Source: Pseudomonas viridiflava (GTDB lineage Bacteria > Pseudomonadota > Gammaproteobacteria > Pseudomonadales > Pseudomonadaceae). Taken from it: a stretch of DNA of 58,847 nt. The stretch lies in the NCBI RefSeq assembly GCF_001642795.1, contig NZ_LKEH01000048.1, forward strand, positions 38,167 through 97,013, written 5' to 3'. The position numbers and the translations under genes are program-made. The notes under the pieces were generated by a model that was given only the letters and a program-made list of their open reading frames with translations, was not told where the DNA came from and ran no database searches. Positions 34,124 to 43,085 of this stretch are shown piece after piece. The stretch's first letter is position 1; the number at the start of each line of letters is the position of its first letter.

Positions 34124-36121
34124 ATGCCAAGCCGTCGTGAGCGTGCCAACGCTATTCGTGCCCTCAGCATGGATGCCGTGCAAAAAGCCAACAGCGGCCA
34201 TCCGGGTGCCCCCATGGGCATGGCGGATATCGCCGAGGTTCTTTGGCGCGATTATCTGAAGCACAACCCGGCCAACCCTGCGTTCGCTGACCGTGACCGT
34301 TTCATCATGTCCAACGGTCACGGCTCGATGCTGGTCTATTCGTTGCTGCACCTGACCGGTTATGACCTGTCCATCGACGACCTGAAGAATTTCCGCCAGT
34401 TGCACAGCCGCACGCCGGGTCACCCCGAGTACGGTTACACGCCGGGCGTTGAAACCACCACCGGACCGCTGGGTCAGGGCTTTGCCAACGCGGTCGGTTT
34501 CGCCGCTGCCGAGAAAACACTGGCGGCGCAGTTCAACCGCCCGGGCCATTCCATCGTCGATCACCACACCTACGTGTTCATGGGTGACGGCTGCATGATG
34601 GAAGGCATCTCGCACGAAGTCGCCTCGCTGGCCGGCACGCTGCAACTGGGCAAGCTGATCGCGTTCTACGACGACAACGGCATCTCCATCGACGGCGAAG
34701 TCGAAGGCTGGTTCACCGACGACACGCCGAAACGTTTCGAGTCGTACGGCTGGCAGGTCATCCGCAATGTCGACGGCCATGACGCCGACGAGATCAAGAC
34801 CGCTATCGACACCGCTCGCAAGAGCGATCAGCCGACCCTGATCTGCTGCAAGACCACCATTGGTTTCGGTTCGCCGAACAAGCAGGGCAAGGAAGAGTCC
34901 CACGGTGCTCCGCTGGGCGCTGATGAAATCGCCCTGACCCGTGCTGCTCTGAAGTGGAACTACGGTCCTTTCGAAATCCCGGCTGACATCTATGCCGAAT
35001 GGAACGCGAAGGAAAAAGGCCTGGCTGCCGAAGCCGAGTGGGATCAGCGTTTCGCGGCCTACTCTGCTGCTCATCCTGAACTGGCCAATGATTTCATCCG
35101 TCGCATGAGCGGCGAGCTGCCAGCCGACTTCGCCGAGAAATCGTCAGCCTACGTGGCTGAAGTCAACGCCAAGGGCGAAACCATCGCCAGCCGTAAAGCT
35201 AGCCAGAACGCCCTGAGCGCACTGGGCCCGTTGCTGCCCGAGATTCTCGGCGGTTCGGCTGACCTGGCCGGTTCCAACCTGACCATCTGGAAAGGCTGCA
35301 AGAGCATCACCGGCGAAGACCCTAACGGCAACTACCTGCACTACGGTGTGCGTGAGTTCGGCATGGGCGCGATGATGAACGGCATCGCGCTGCACGGCGG
35401 TTTCGTGCCGTACGGCGCAACTTTCCTGATCTTCATGGAATACGCCCGTAACGCAGTGCGCATGGCTTCGCTGATGAAGAAGCGCGTGATCTACGTGTTC
35501 ACCCACGACTCCATCGGTCTGGGCGAAGACGGCCCGACTCACCAGCCGATCGAGCAACTGACCAGCCTGCGCACTACGCCGAACCTGGACACCTGGCGTC
35601 CAGCCGATGCGGTGGAATCCGCCGTGGCCTGGAAATACGCCATCGAGCGTAACGACGGTCCTTCGGCACTGATCTTCTCGCGTCAGAACCTGCCTCACCA
35701 GGCGCGTGACGAAGCCCAGCTGGCTAACATCGCTCGCGGTGGCTACGTGCTGCGCGACTGCGTCGGCGAGCCTGAGCTGATCCTGATCGCCACTGGCTCG
35801 GAAATCGGTCTGGCCGTTCAGGCTTACGACAAACTGATCGGGCAGGGCCGCAAGGTTCGTGTGGTGTCCATGCCATGCACCAGCGTGTTCGAAGCTCAGG
35901 ATGCGATGTACAAGCAGGACGTTCTGCCCCTGCAGGTCAGCGCGCGCATTGCCATCGAAGCGGCGCATGCCGACTACTGGTACAAGTACGTCGGTCTGGA
36001 AGGCCGCGTGATCGGCATGACCACCTTCGGCGAGTCGGCGCCTGCGCCTGCGCTGTTCGAAGAGTTTGGCTTCACGCTGGAAAACGTCCTGAGCACTGCT
36101 GAAGAGCTGCTCGAAGGCTAA
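34124..36121 (+). CDS. tktA: Transketolase
   Basis: Thiamine-diphosphate enzyme of 665 residues that moves two-carbon units between sugar phosphates in the pentose-phosphate pathway. It has HPGAPMGMADIAEVLW, the ThDP motif MGDGCMMEGISHEVASLAG with DDNGISIDG, and the ETERFK-like FVPYGATFLIFMEYA segment. The length is normal. The start at 34124 has AGGAG nine bases upstream; the frame from 34076 is rejected. It begins the tkt-epd-pgk-fba block and is divergent from the regulator-metK operon. Confidence 0.97.
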   Translation: MPSRRERANAIRALSMDAVQKANSGHPGAPMGMADIAEVLWRDYLKHNPANPAFADRDRFIMSNGHGSMLVYSLLHLTGYDLSIDDLKNFRQLHSRTPGHPEYGYTPGVETTTGPLGQGFANAVGFAAAEKTLAAQFNRPGHSIVDHHTYVFMGDGCMMEGISHEVASLAGTLQLGKLIAFYDDNGISIDGEVEGWFTDDTPKRFESYGWQVIRNVDGHDADEIKTAIDTARKSDQPTLICCKTTIGFGSPNKQGKEESHGAPLGADEIALTRAALKWNYGPFEIPADIYAEWNAKEKGLAAEAEWDQRFAAYSAAHPELANDFIRRMSGELPADFAEKSSAYVAEVNAKGETIASRKASQNALSALGPLLPEILGGSADLAGSNLTIWKGCKSITGEDPNGNYLHYGVREFGMGAMMNGIALHGGFVPYGATFLIFMEYARNAVRMASLMKKRVIYVFTHDSIGLGEDGPTHQPIEQLTSLRTTPNLDTWRPADAVESAVAWKYAIERNDGPSALIFSRQNLPHQARDEAQLANIARGGYVLRDCVGEPELILIATGSEIGLAVQAYDKLIGQGRKVRVVSMPCTSVFEAQDAMYKQDVLPLQVSARIAIEAAHADYWYKYVGLEGRVIGMTTFGESAPAPALFEEFGFTLENVLSTAEELLEG

Positions 36122-36254
36122 GCACGACGCGTCCCCTCGCAGGGACGCGTTTGCCCGCAAACGGATTGCCCGGACAGTCTTCTCTGTTGTCCGGGCAGCC
36201 GTGGCCGTCAGCAAGCGCGCCCCTTCGGGTTCAGCTTAAATCCATGAGAACCCC

Positions 36255-37304
36255 ATGCCCCAGCCCCGCCCCTATAAAGTTGCTCTGAACGGCTACGGCC
36301 GCATTGGTCGTTGCGTCGTGCGTGCGCTGTGTGAGCGAGGGACGAAAGCCGGGTTTGAAGTGGTTGCAATAAACGATCTGGCCGACATGGCCAGTCTCGA
36401 ATACCTGACGCGCTTCGATTCCACCCACGGCCGGTTTCCCGGTCAGGTCCGGGTCGAAGGGCAATACCTGCACATCAACGATCACAGGATCAAGGTGCTG
36501 CGCAGCTCGACGCCCGAAGAGATCGACTGGGCTTCGCTGGACGTCGATCTGGTGCTCGAATGCTCCGGTGTCTACAACACCCGTGAAGACGGCCAGCGTT
36601 TTCTGGATGCTGGCGCGCCACGCGTGCTGTTCTCGCAGCCGATGGCCAGCGAGGCCGATGTCGATGCCACGGTGGTGTTTGGCATCAACCAGCAGAAGCT
36701 GACCGGCCATGAGCTGTTGGTGTCGGCCGCGTCCTGCACCACCAACTGCAGCGTGCCTCTTCTTCGCCTGCTGGATCAGGCTGTGGGGCTTGAGTACGTC
36801 ACCATCACCACGATCCACTCGGCCATGAACGACCAGCCGGTGATCGACGCCTACCACCACGAAGATCTGCGCCGCACGCGCTCGGCGTTTCAGTCGATCA
36901 TTCCGGTCTCCACAGGCCTTGCCCGCGGAATCGAAAGGCTGCTTCCGGAACTTGCCGGCCGAATTCAGGCCAAAGCTGTTCGCGTACCGACCGTCAATGT
37001 GTCCTGTCTGGACATCACGTTGCAGACGGCTCGTGACACCGACGCACAGGACATCAACCGAATCCTGCGCGAGGCCGCTACCAGCGGCCCGTTGAAGGGT
37101 TTGCTGGCCTACACTGAGTTGCCGCACGCCAGCTGCGATTTCAATCATGACCCGCATTCGGCGATTGTCGATGCGAGTCAGACCCGCGTTTCCGGACCCA
37201 GGCTGGTGAACCTGCTGGCGTGGTTCGATAACGAGTGGGGCTTTGCCAATCGAATGCTCGACGTTGCAGAGCACTTTCTGCGCGTCGCTGACCAACAACA
37301 GTAA
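36255..37304 (+). CDS. epd: Erythrose-4-phosphate dehydrogenase (GAPDH family)
   Basis: NAD-dependent dehydrogenase of 349 residues oxidising erythrose 4-phosphate to 4-phosphoerythronate, an early step of pyridoxal phosphate synthesis. It has ALNGYGRIGRCVVRAL, the catalytic Cys in SAASCTTNCSVPLL with His in TTIHSAMNDQPV, and WFDNEWGFANRML. The Epd-type N-terminus and neighbourhood (tkt, pgk, fba) distinguish it from glycolytic GAPDH. It lies 133 bases after tktA and 16 before pgk. Confidence 0.92.
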   Translation: MPQPRPYKVALNGYGRIGRCVVRALCERGTKAGFEVVAINDLADMASLEYLTRFDSTHGRFPGQVRVEGQYLHINDHRIKVLRSSTPEEIDWASLDVDLVLECSGVYNTREDGQRFLDAGAPRVLFSQPMASEADVDATVVFGINQQKLTGHELLVSAASCTTNCSVPLLRLLDQAVGLEYVTITTIHSAMNDQPVIDAYHHEDLRRTRSAFQSIIPVSTGLARGIERLLPELAGRIQAKAVRVPTVNVSCLDITLQTARDTDAQDINRILREAATSGPLKGLLAYTELPHASCDFNHDPHSAIVDASQTRVSGPRLVNLLAWFDNEWGFANRMLDVAEHFLRVADQQQ

Positions 37305-37320
37305 AAAACAGGAACGCCTC

Positions 37321-38484
37321 ATGACCGTGTTGAAGATGACCGACCTCGATCTGCAAGGTAAACGTGTACTGATTCGTGAAGACCTCAACGTCCCTGTGAA
37401 GGACGGCGTCGTCAGCAGCGATGCACGTATCCTTGCTTCGCTGCCGACCATCAAGCTGGCGCTGGAAAAGGGGGCGGCTGTGATGGTCTGCTCGCACCTG
37501 GGCCGTCCGACCGAAGGCGAGTTCTCCGCAGAGAACAGCCTCAAGCCGGTTGCCGACTACCTGAGCAAGGCGCTGGGTCGTGACGTTCCGCTGGTTGCCG
37601 ATTACCTGGACGGCGTTGACGTCAAGCCAGGCGACATCGTGCTGTTCGAGAACGTGCGCTTCAACAAGGGCGAGAAGAAGAACGCCGATGAGCTGGCGCA
37701 GAAGTACGCCGCGCTGTGCGACGTGTTCGTGATGGACGCCTTCGGTACCGCACACCGCGCTGAAGGCTCGACCCATGGCGTGGCCAAGTTCGCCAAGGTC
37801 GCTGCGGCAGGTCCGCTGCTGGCTGCCGAGCTGGATGCATTGGGCAAGGCGCTCGGTGCTCCGGCCCAGCCGATGGCGGCCATCGTCGCCGGTTCCAAGG
37901 TCTCCACCAAGCTGGACGTGCTCAACAGCCTGAGCGCGATCTGCAACCAGTTGATCGTCGGCGGCGGCATTGCCAACACCTTCCTGGCAGCAGCCGGTCA
38001 CAAGGTCGGTAAGTCCCTCTACGAGCCGGACCTGCTGGACACCGCACGCGAAATCGCCGCCAAGGTCAGCGTTCCATTGCCTACCGACGTTGTGGTCGCC
38101 AAGGAATTCGCCGAAAGCGCTACCGCTACCGTCAAGCTGATTGCCGATGTGGCCGATGACGACATGATTCTGGACATCGGTCCGCAGACTGCTGCGCACT
38201 TCGCCGACTTGTTGAAATCTTCGAAGACTATCCTGTGGAACGGTCCGGTCGGTGTGTTTGAATTCGATCAGTTCGGCGAAGGCACCAAAACGCTGGCCAA
38301 GGCCATTGCCGAAAGCTCTGCGTTCTCCATCGCGGGCGGCGGCGACACATTGGCAGCCATCGACAAGTACGGTGTAGCCGAACAGATTTCCTATATTTCC
38401 ACAGGCGGCGGCGCGTTCCTCGAGTTCGTGGAAGGCAAGGTTCTGCCCGCGGTTGAAGTGCTTGAACAACGCGCCAAGGCCTGA
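37321..38484 (+). CDS. pgk: Phosphoglycerate kinase
   Basis: Glycolytic/gluconeogenic kinase of 387 residues. It has VLIREDLNVPVKDG, SHLGRPTEGEF, FVMDAFGTAHRAEGST, the hinge and the nucleotide-binding GGGDTLAAI with STGGGAFLEF near the end. The length is typical of bacterial PGK. The ATG at 37321 lies 16 bases after epd, with CAGGAA as ribosome-binding site; an upstream in-frame ATG at 37243 falls inside epd and is rejected. Confidence 0.97.
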   Translation: MTVLKMTDLDLQGKRVLIREDLNVPVKDGVVSSDARILASLPTIKLALEKGAAVMVCSHLGRPTEGEFSAENSLKPVADYLSKALGRDVPLVADYLDGVDVKPGDIVLFENVRFNKGEKKNADELAQKYAALCDVFVMDAFGTAHRAEGSTHGVAKFAKVAAAGPLLAAELDALGKALGAPAQPMAAIVAGSKVSTKLDVLNSLSAICNQLIVGGGIANTFLAAAGHKVGKSLYEPDLLDTAREIAAKVSVPLPTDVVVAKEFAESATATVKLIADVADDDMILDIGPQTAAHFADLLKSSKTILWNGPVGVFEFDQFGEGTKTLAKAIAESSAFSIAGGGDTLAAIDKYGVAEQISYISTGGGAFLEFVEGKVLPAVEVLEQRAKA

Positions 38485-38512
38485 AAACAGGCATTTGGAC
38501 AAGGAGTCGTAC

Positions 38513-38746
38513 ATGGTCAGGGCGTTACCGTGGTTCCTCATCGCAGGGTTGCTGGGCGGTTGTGCAGGCAAGCCTGAAGCCGAAGAGGCCGAGAGCGCTT
38601 CCCGGACCGATGTGCTGCATTTGAGTTGTTATCAGGCGGGCTGGCAGGCCGAGACAGTGCCGGTGATCTACAAGCGCGGCGGCCAGGAGGTATGGGATCG
38701 TTACGAATTCATGCCCAAGGCAACAGGGTTGCCAGGCTGTCCGTAA
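38513..38746 (+). CDS. Small lipoprotein, unknown function (pgk-fba block, first)
   Basis: A 77-residue predicted lipoprotein. The signal MVRALPWFLIAGLLGGC has a lipobox LLGGC, so lipidation at residue 17 is expected. The mature part is acidic at first (KPEAEEAESAS), then contains LHLSCYQAGWQAETVPVIYKRG and a final cysteine (GLPGCP); the two cysteines may pair. AAGGAGTCGTAC precedes the ATG, 28 bases after pgk. I do not recognise a named family. Confidence 0.8.
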   Translation: MVRALPWFLIAGLLGGCAGKPEAEEAESASRTDVLHLSCYQAGWQAETVPVIYKRGGQEVWDRYEFMPKATGLPGCP

Positions 38747-38832
38747 GCCGGGTTGAGGCTTTTGCGGCAACCACGGCAAGCTTCAGCGGTCATTAGTGGG
38801 TGGACATCTTTTTATGAAGAAGGAGTTTTGCC

Positions 38833-39024
38833 ATGAAGATCGCTGCCCTGGCGCTTGTGAGTTGTGTGGTACTGGCCGGTTGTGCCGGTTCAGGTTCTCA
38901 TGCCTGCAAAGTATTCAGCCCGGCCTCGGTGGATGTGCCGACAACCGAGAACAGTCAGCGGGTCGAGGCGCGCGCCACGGGTGAACCGGCCGATGACGGT
39001 AAACAGGAACAGAACTGCCCCTGA
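38833..39024 (+). CDS. Small lipoprotein, unknown function (second)
   Basis: A 63-residue predicted lipoprotein. The signal MKIAALALVSCVVLAGC has lipobox VLAGC. The mature part is about 46 residues, with cysteines in SHACKVFSP and QNCP and a hydrophilic centre. A strong AAGGAG precedes the ATG. It lies between two other small lipoprotein genes on the same strand. No family recognised. Confidence 0.75.
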   Translation: MKIAALALVSCVVLAGCAGSGSHACKVFSPASVDVPTTENSQRVEARATGEPADDGKQEQNCP

Positions 39025-39078
39025 TACAACGAAGCCGCAGGCACACGCCGGGTTTCGCAGGGCAGGCCAGGAGAAGTC

Positions 39079-39405
39079 ATGAAAGGCTTGATTGCCCTCG
39101 GAACATTGGCGGTGCTGGGCGGTTGCTCGATGATGAGCAAGCCCCAACAGAATGACCCGTGGAATCACTGGGTCTGCGATAGCGGTGCCGAGATTCATTG
39201 GCGCTATATCGATTCAGCTAAAAAAGAAGTGGATGCGCGGCTGAATCAGAGCGATCAGGTTTTCAGGCTAAAGGCTGAACCCGGTGCTTCCAGTGGCACG
39301 CTTTACAGTAATAATGTGCTGGCGTTCGACAACAAGGGCAGCGAAGGCCTTGTGTATTGGGACGCCACCAATGATTTGATCGGTCGCGGCTGCAAAGCCA
39401 GATAA
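39079..39405 (+). CDS. mliC: MliC-family lipoprotein, C-type lysozyme inhibitor
   Basis: A 108-residue lipoprotein. The signal MKGLIALGTLAVLGGC has lipobox VLGGC. The mature part shows the MliC pattern: an early WVCDSG cysteine, beta-strand segments, GASSGTLYSNNVLAFDNKGSEGLVYW and the closing cysteine in LIGRGC. MliC proteins of proteobacteria sit in the envelope and block host C-type lysozyme. The downstream gene fba starts 114 bases later. Confidence 0.8.
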   Translation: MKGLIALGTLAVLGGCSMMSKPQQNDPWNHWVCDSGAEIHWRYIDSAKKEVDARLNQSDQVFRLKAEPGASSGTLYSNNVLAFDNKGSEGLVYWDATNDLIGRGCKAR

Positions 39406-39519
39406 GTCGTAGCCGATGCACCATTCGCAGGGCTTGCGGCCCGTGCGTATAACTTGAATAGCAGCCGCCACTACGGCAGGCTTGCACGATTAACGACCCT
39501 ACCGGGAGAGACACAGACA

Positions 39520-40584
39520 ATGGCACTTATCAGCATGCGCCAGATGTTGGACCACGCAGCCGAGTTCGGCTACGGCGTTCCAGCTTTCAACGTAAACAAC
39601 CTGGAACAAATGCGCGCCATTATGGAAGCGGCCGACAAGACCGACTCCCCGGTGATCGTTCAGGCTTCGGCCGGTGCCCGCAAATACGCCGGTGCCCCGT
39701 TCCTGCGTCACCTGATCCTCGCGGCAATCGAAGAGTTTCCACACATCCCGGTGGTCATGCACCAGGACCACGGCACCAGCCCTGACATCTGCCAGCGCTC
39801 GATCCAGCTGGGCTTCAGCTCGGTAATGATGGACGGCTCGCTGAAGGAAGACGGTAAGTCCCCGGCCGATTACGAATACAACGTTGACGTGACCCGTCGC
39901 GTGGTGGCCTTCGCTCACGCCTGTGGCGTGTCCGTGGAAGGTGAGCTGGGCGTTCTGGGTTCGCTGGAAACCGGTATGGCCGGCGAAGAAGACGGCGTCG
40001 GCGCCGAAGGCATCCTGGATCACAGCCAGATGCTGACCGACCCGGAAGAAGCTGCTGACTTCGTCAAGAAGACTCAGGTCGATGCCCTGGCCATCGCCAT
40101 CGGCACCAGCCACGGCGCTTACAAGTTCACCAAGCCGCCTACCGGCGACATTCTGGCGATCGAGCGCATCAAAGAAATCCACAAGCGGATTCCGAACACT
40201 CACCTGGTGATGCACGGTTCCTCGTCCGTTCCTCAGGAATGGCTGAAAATCATCAACGAATACGGTGGCGACATCAAAGAGACCTACGGTGTGCCGGTCG
40301 AAGAAATCGTTGAAGGCATCAAGCACGGCGTGCGCAAGGTCAACATCGACACCGACCTGCGTCTGGCGTCTACCGGTGCCATCCGCGAGTTCATGGCCAA
40401 GAACCGCAGCGAGTTCGACCCGCGCAAGTACCTGGCCAAGACCGTCGTCGCCATGCGTGACGTCTGCATCGCCCGCTACGAAGCCTTCGGCACCGCTGGC
40501 AACGCCTCGAAGATCAAACCGATCTCGCTGGACGCCATGTTCGAACGCTACGCCCGTGGCGAGCTGGATGCCAAGATCAACTGA
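39520..40584 (+). CDS. fba: Fructose-bisphosphate aldolase, class II (Calvin-type subfamily)
   Basis: Zinc-dependent aldolase of 354 residues. The zinc ligands are visible in VVMHQDHGTSPDICQRSI and in HLVMHGSSSVPQEW, with SVMMDGSLKEDGK between and KVNIDTDLRLA near the end. The subfamily is that often named with cbbA. The start at 39520 has GGGAG nine bases upstream. It closes the tkt-to-fba block and is followed by a terminator. Confidence 0.97.
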   Translation: MALISMRQMLDHAAEFGYGVPAFNVNNLEQMRAIMEAADKTDSPVIVQASAGARKYAGAPFLRHLILAAIEEFPHIPVVMHQDHGTSPDICQRSIQLGFSSVMMDGSLKEDGKSPADYEYNVDVTRRVVAFAHACGVSVEGELGVLGSLETGMAGEEDGVGAEGILDHSQMLTDPEEAADFVKKTQVDALAIAIGTSHGAYKFTKPPTGDILAIERIKEIHKRIPNTHLVMHGSSSVPQEWLKIINEYGGDIKETYGVPVEEIVEGIKHGVRKVNIDTDLRLASTGAIREFMAKNRSEFDPRKYLAKTVVAMRDVCIARYEAFGTAGNASKIKPISLDAMFERYARGELDAKIN

Positions 40585-40599
40585 GTTGATTGAGCATTG

Positions 40600-40630
40600 A
40601 AAAAACCCGCAGCGATGCGGGTTTTTCTGT
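40600..40630 (+). terminator. Terminator of fba
   Basis: AAACCCGC-AGCGAT-GCGGGTTT forms a stem, followed by TTTCTGT. It begins 16 bases past the fba stop. Confidence 0.85.
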
Positions 40631-40654
40631 GCCCGTCCGAAATCTGCTGCGCCG

Positions 40655-40905
40655 CGTCACACGGCCGGACGCGGAGCGTCCTGGGCGGCATTCCCACGCA
40701 GAGCGTAGGAACGATCAGCGTGATCTCAGGCACACCTATCATGCTCATGCTCATGCTTGCGCTCAGTGTTATACCCAAGTCTTGCTGCAACCACGGGTAC
40801 GTACTCAGTCAGACATTTTTGTTTTGGCCCCGTTTGAGCGTTTTCCAGACCCGTGTATAACGCTGAGCGCGGAGCATGGGCACGATCAGTGTGCGTGAGA
40901 TCCAC
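40655..40905. repeat. Composite intergenic palindromic repeat (copy 4, paired)
   Basis: This fills most of the 328-base gap between the convergent fba and DUF3010 genes. GAGCGTAGGAACGATCAGCGTG and GAGCATGGGCACGATCAGTGTG (each read over two lines) mark two related ends. CAGTGTTATACCCAAGTC near 40765 and GTGTATAACGCTGAGCG near 40853 are inverted relatives of the nested arms at 5751-5934. It is non-coding. Confidence 0.6.
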
Positions 40906-40912
40906 GGTTTCC

Positions 40913-41332
40913 CTACGCCGACTTCATCAGCCCCGCGCACGCTGTCTTGTAAGCCTCGTGCTGATACTTGTTCAGCGTATCGGGCAGGGCGAAGGCGTGT
41001 TTCTTGTTCTGGGCGTTGATGGTTTGCGGGGAAACGAGCGTCACGTCGCAGTCGGCCAGCAACTGGAATACCGTCTCGATCTTGAACGTGGTCGGTCCGC
41101 CGGCGAATTCGCCTTTCTTGCTGCGCTTCTTGATCGCGACATGGCTGATGCCATTCTCGCGCACGAAGCTGGCGATCTGAGTGGCGAAGGCTTTGACGTT
41201 GGCAGACTCGTCGTCATCTTCCAGCGCAATCTTTTTGGTCGCCAGTGGCAGGTGTGCGATGCCGCCTTGCTGACGCGTGGCCAGAGCAAAGATGGCTTCA
41301 CTGCCTTTGATTTCTACACCGCAAATAATCAT
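40913..41332 (-). CDS. DUF3010 family protein
   Basis: Cytoplasmic protein of 139 residues, without signal or membrane segment. The N-terminus MIICGVEIKGSEAIFALA and the later HVAIKKRSKKGEFAGGPTTFKIETVFQLL match the DUF3010 family, which may have an RNase H-like fold; the activity is unknown. It stands alone between repeats (downstream) and the LprI-like gene (upstream, 54 bases). Confidence 0.85.
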   Translation of the reverse strand: MIICGVEIKGSEAIFALATRQQGGIAHLPLATKKIALEDDDESANVKAFATQIASFVRENGISHVAIKKRSKKGEFAGGPTTFKIETVFQLLADCDVTLVSPQTINAQNKKHAFALPDTLNKYQHEAYKTACAGLMKSA

Positions 41333-41386
41333 GAGAAAACCTGATGAAGTGATTCATAAAAGAAACAGGTTATCTCATCGCTGGCG

Positions 41387-41797
41387 TTATTCCTGTGCAA
41401 TCGACTCCAGATACTCGGACCGCTCGTCACTCATGCGAGCCACGCAATCGTTCTCACTGATGGTGAAAGCCTTGCTGCCTGCAGCAGACGGAAACACTTC
41501 GACAGCGCAATCGGCATCGCGCAGCTTTTCCCAGGCGGCCTGAGCGGTCTTGAGCTTGCTGGTGAAGTCGTTGAATTGTGTCTTGTTGGCGACGAACTGC
41601 GACTGGACCCGCTGGAGCAGGTTCTGGAAGTTTTCCTTGAGCAGTTCTTCAGCCGTATGGCGGCTGTAAGCCGAGCATTCCAGGGTCTGATTATCGCTGT
41701 CCACGCCATCGCACGGCGTGCTGTCCGGATTCTGAGCAGCGTGTGCGGCTGTCACGGCCGTAGCCATCAAGGCCAGGGTCAGGAAAATCGTTCTCAT
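41387..41797 (-). CDS. Exported DUF1311 (LprI-like) protein
   Basis: Periplasmic protein of 136 residues. The signal peptide is MRTIFLTLALMATAVTAAHA. The mature part has cysteines in TPCDG, LECSA, DADCAV and NDCVARM, with the AWEKLRDADC pattern common to the DUF1311/LprI family. Some members inhibit lysozyme; for this one the role is not established. The ATG at 41797 is chosen over the 41815 start because it opens the signal peptide. Confidence 0.82.
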   Translation of the reverse strand: MRTIFLTLALMATAVTAAHAAQNPDSTPCDGVDSDNQTLECSAYSRHTAEELLKENFQNLLQRVQSQFVANKTQFNDFTSKLKTAQAAWEKLRDADCAVEVFPSAAGSKAFTISENDCVARMSDERSEYLESIAQE

Positions 41798-42024
41798 TGA
41801 GTCGCTCCGATCCATTGATGTAACGAATTCTGTCCTAACCGCGTGACAATGAACAGGTTTACGACAGGGTGTGACGAAGTGCTGTCACCCTTTGTCGTTT
41901 CTTGACGCTTTCGGCAAGCCCCTTGTCGTTTTTGCACCCGGCTCGGCCAACCCTCCGGCATATGCTGATCCCATTAGCGCCGACAGCCGATTCGGTGCGC
42001 AAGAACCTGAATGGGGACAGCCTG

Positions 42025-43002
42025 ATGAGCCCAGCCGAACTGCACGCCGACAGCATCGTTATTGACGGGCTGATCATCGCCAAGTGGAACCGTGAACTGT
42101 TTGAAGACATGCGCAAGGGCGGCCTGACCATGGCCAACTGCACCGTGTCGGTATGGGAAGGCTTTCAGGCCACCATCAACAGTATTTGCACCAGCCAGAA
42201 ACTGATGCGCGAAAACAGCGACCTGGTGATGCCGGTCCACACCACCGCCGACATCCGCAAGGCCAAGGAACTGGGCAAGACCGGCATCCTCTTCGGCTTC
42301 CAGAACGCCCATGCCTATGAAGACCAGATTGGCTATGTCGAGATCTTCAAGAAGCTCGGCGTCGGCATCGTGCAGATGTGCTACAACACCCAGAATCTGG
42401 TCGGTACCGGCTGCTACGAGCGTGATGGTGGGCTGTCGGGCTTCGGCCGCGAGATCGTCGCCGAGATGAACCGCGTCGGCGTGATGTGCGACCTGTCCCA
42501 CGTCGGCTCCAAGACTTCCGAAGAAGTCATCCTCGAATCGAAAAAGCCGGTCTGCTACTCCCACTGTCTGCCGTCCGGCCTCAAAGAACACCCGCGCAAC
42601 AAATCCGACGCCGAGCTGAAGTTCATTGCCGACCATGGCGGCTTCGTGGGCGTGACCATGTTCGCGCCGTTTCTGGCCAAAGGCATCGAGTCGACCATCG
42701 ACGACTATGCCGAAGCCATCGAGTACGTGATGAACATCGTGGGGGAGGACGCCATCGGCATCGGCACCGATTTCACCCAAGGTCACGGCCAGGACTTCTT
42801 CGAGTACCTGACCCACGACAAGGGCTACGCCCGCCGCCTGACCAACTTCGGCAAGATCATCAACCCGCTGGGCATCCGTACCGTGGGCGAGTTTCCCAAC
42901 CTGACCGAAACCCTGCTCAAGCGCGGCCATCCAGAGCGCGTGGTGCGCAAGATCATGGGCGAGAACTGGGTCAACGTTCTGGCCGACGTCTGGGGCGAAT
43001 AA
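42025..43002 (+). CDS. M19 (membrane dipeptidase-like) hydrolase of the dgc operon
   Basis: Predicted zinc hydrolase of 325 residues in the renal-dipeptidase family. Family parts include DSIVIDGLIIAKWNREL (the usual HxD is changed to DGLIIAKW, so one metal ligand pair seems altered), NTQNLVGTGCYE, GVMCDLSHVGSKTSEE, PVCYSHCLPSG and IGIGTDFTQGH. It has no export signal. The start at 42025 gives MSPAELHADS; upstream frame residues to 41902 are rejected. It is the first gene of the dimethylglycine operon, a place conserved in pseudomonads, but its step is unclear. Confidence 0.85.
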   Translation: MSPAELHADSIVIDGLIIAKWNRELFEDMRKGGLTMANCTVSVWEGFQATINSICTSQKLMRENSDLVMPVHTTADIRKAKELGKTGILFGFQNAHAYEDQIGYVEIFKKLGVGIVQMCYNTQNLVGTGCYERDGGLSGFGREIVAEMNRVGVMCDLSHVGSKTSEEVILESKKPVCYSHCLPSGLKEHPRNKSDAELKFIADHGGFVGVTMFAPFLAKGIESTIDDYAEAIEYVMNIVGEDAIGIGTDFTQGHGQDFFEYLTHDKGYARRLTNFGKIINPLGIRTVGEFPNLTETLLKRGHPERVVRKIMGENWVNVLADVWGE

Positions 43003-43085
43003 GCCGCCTGTTACACCTGAACCTATACACGCCCACGGCCCTGGTTGCGGTGGGTGTAACCCGAATCATCTGGAGTTTGTTCCCC

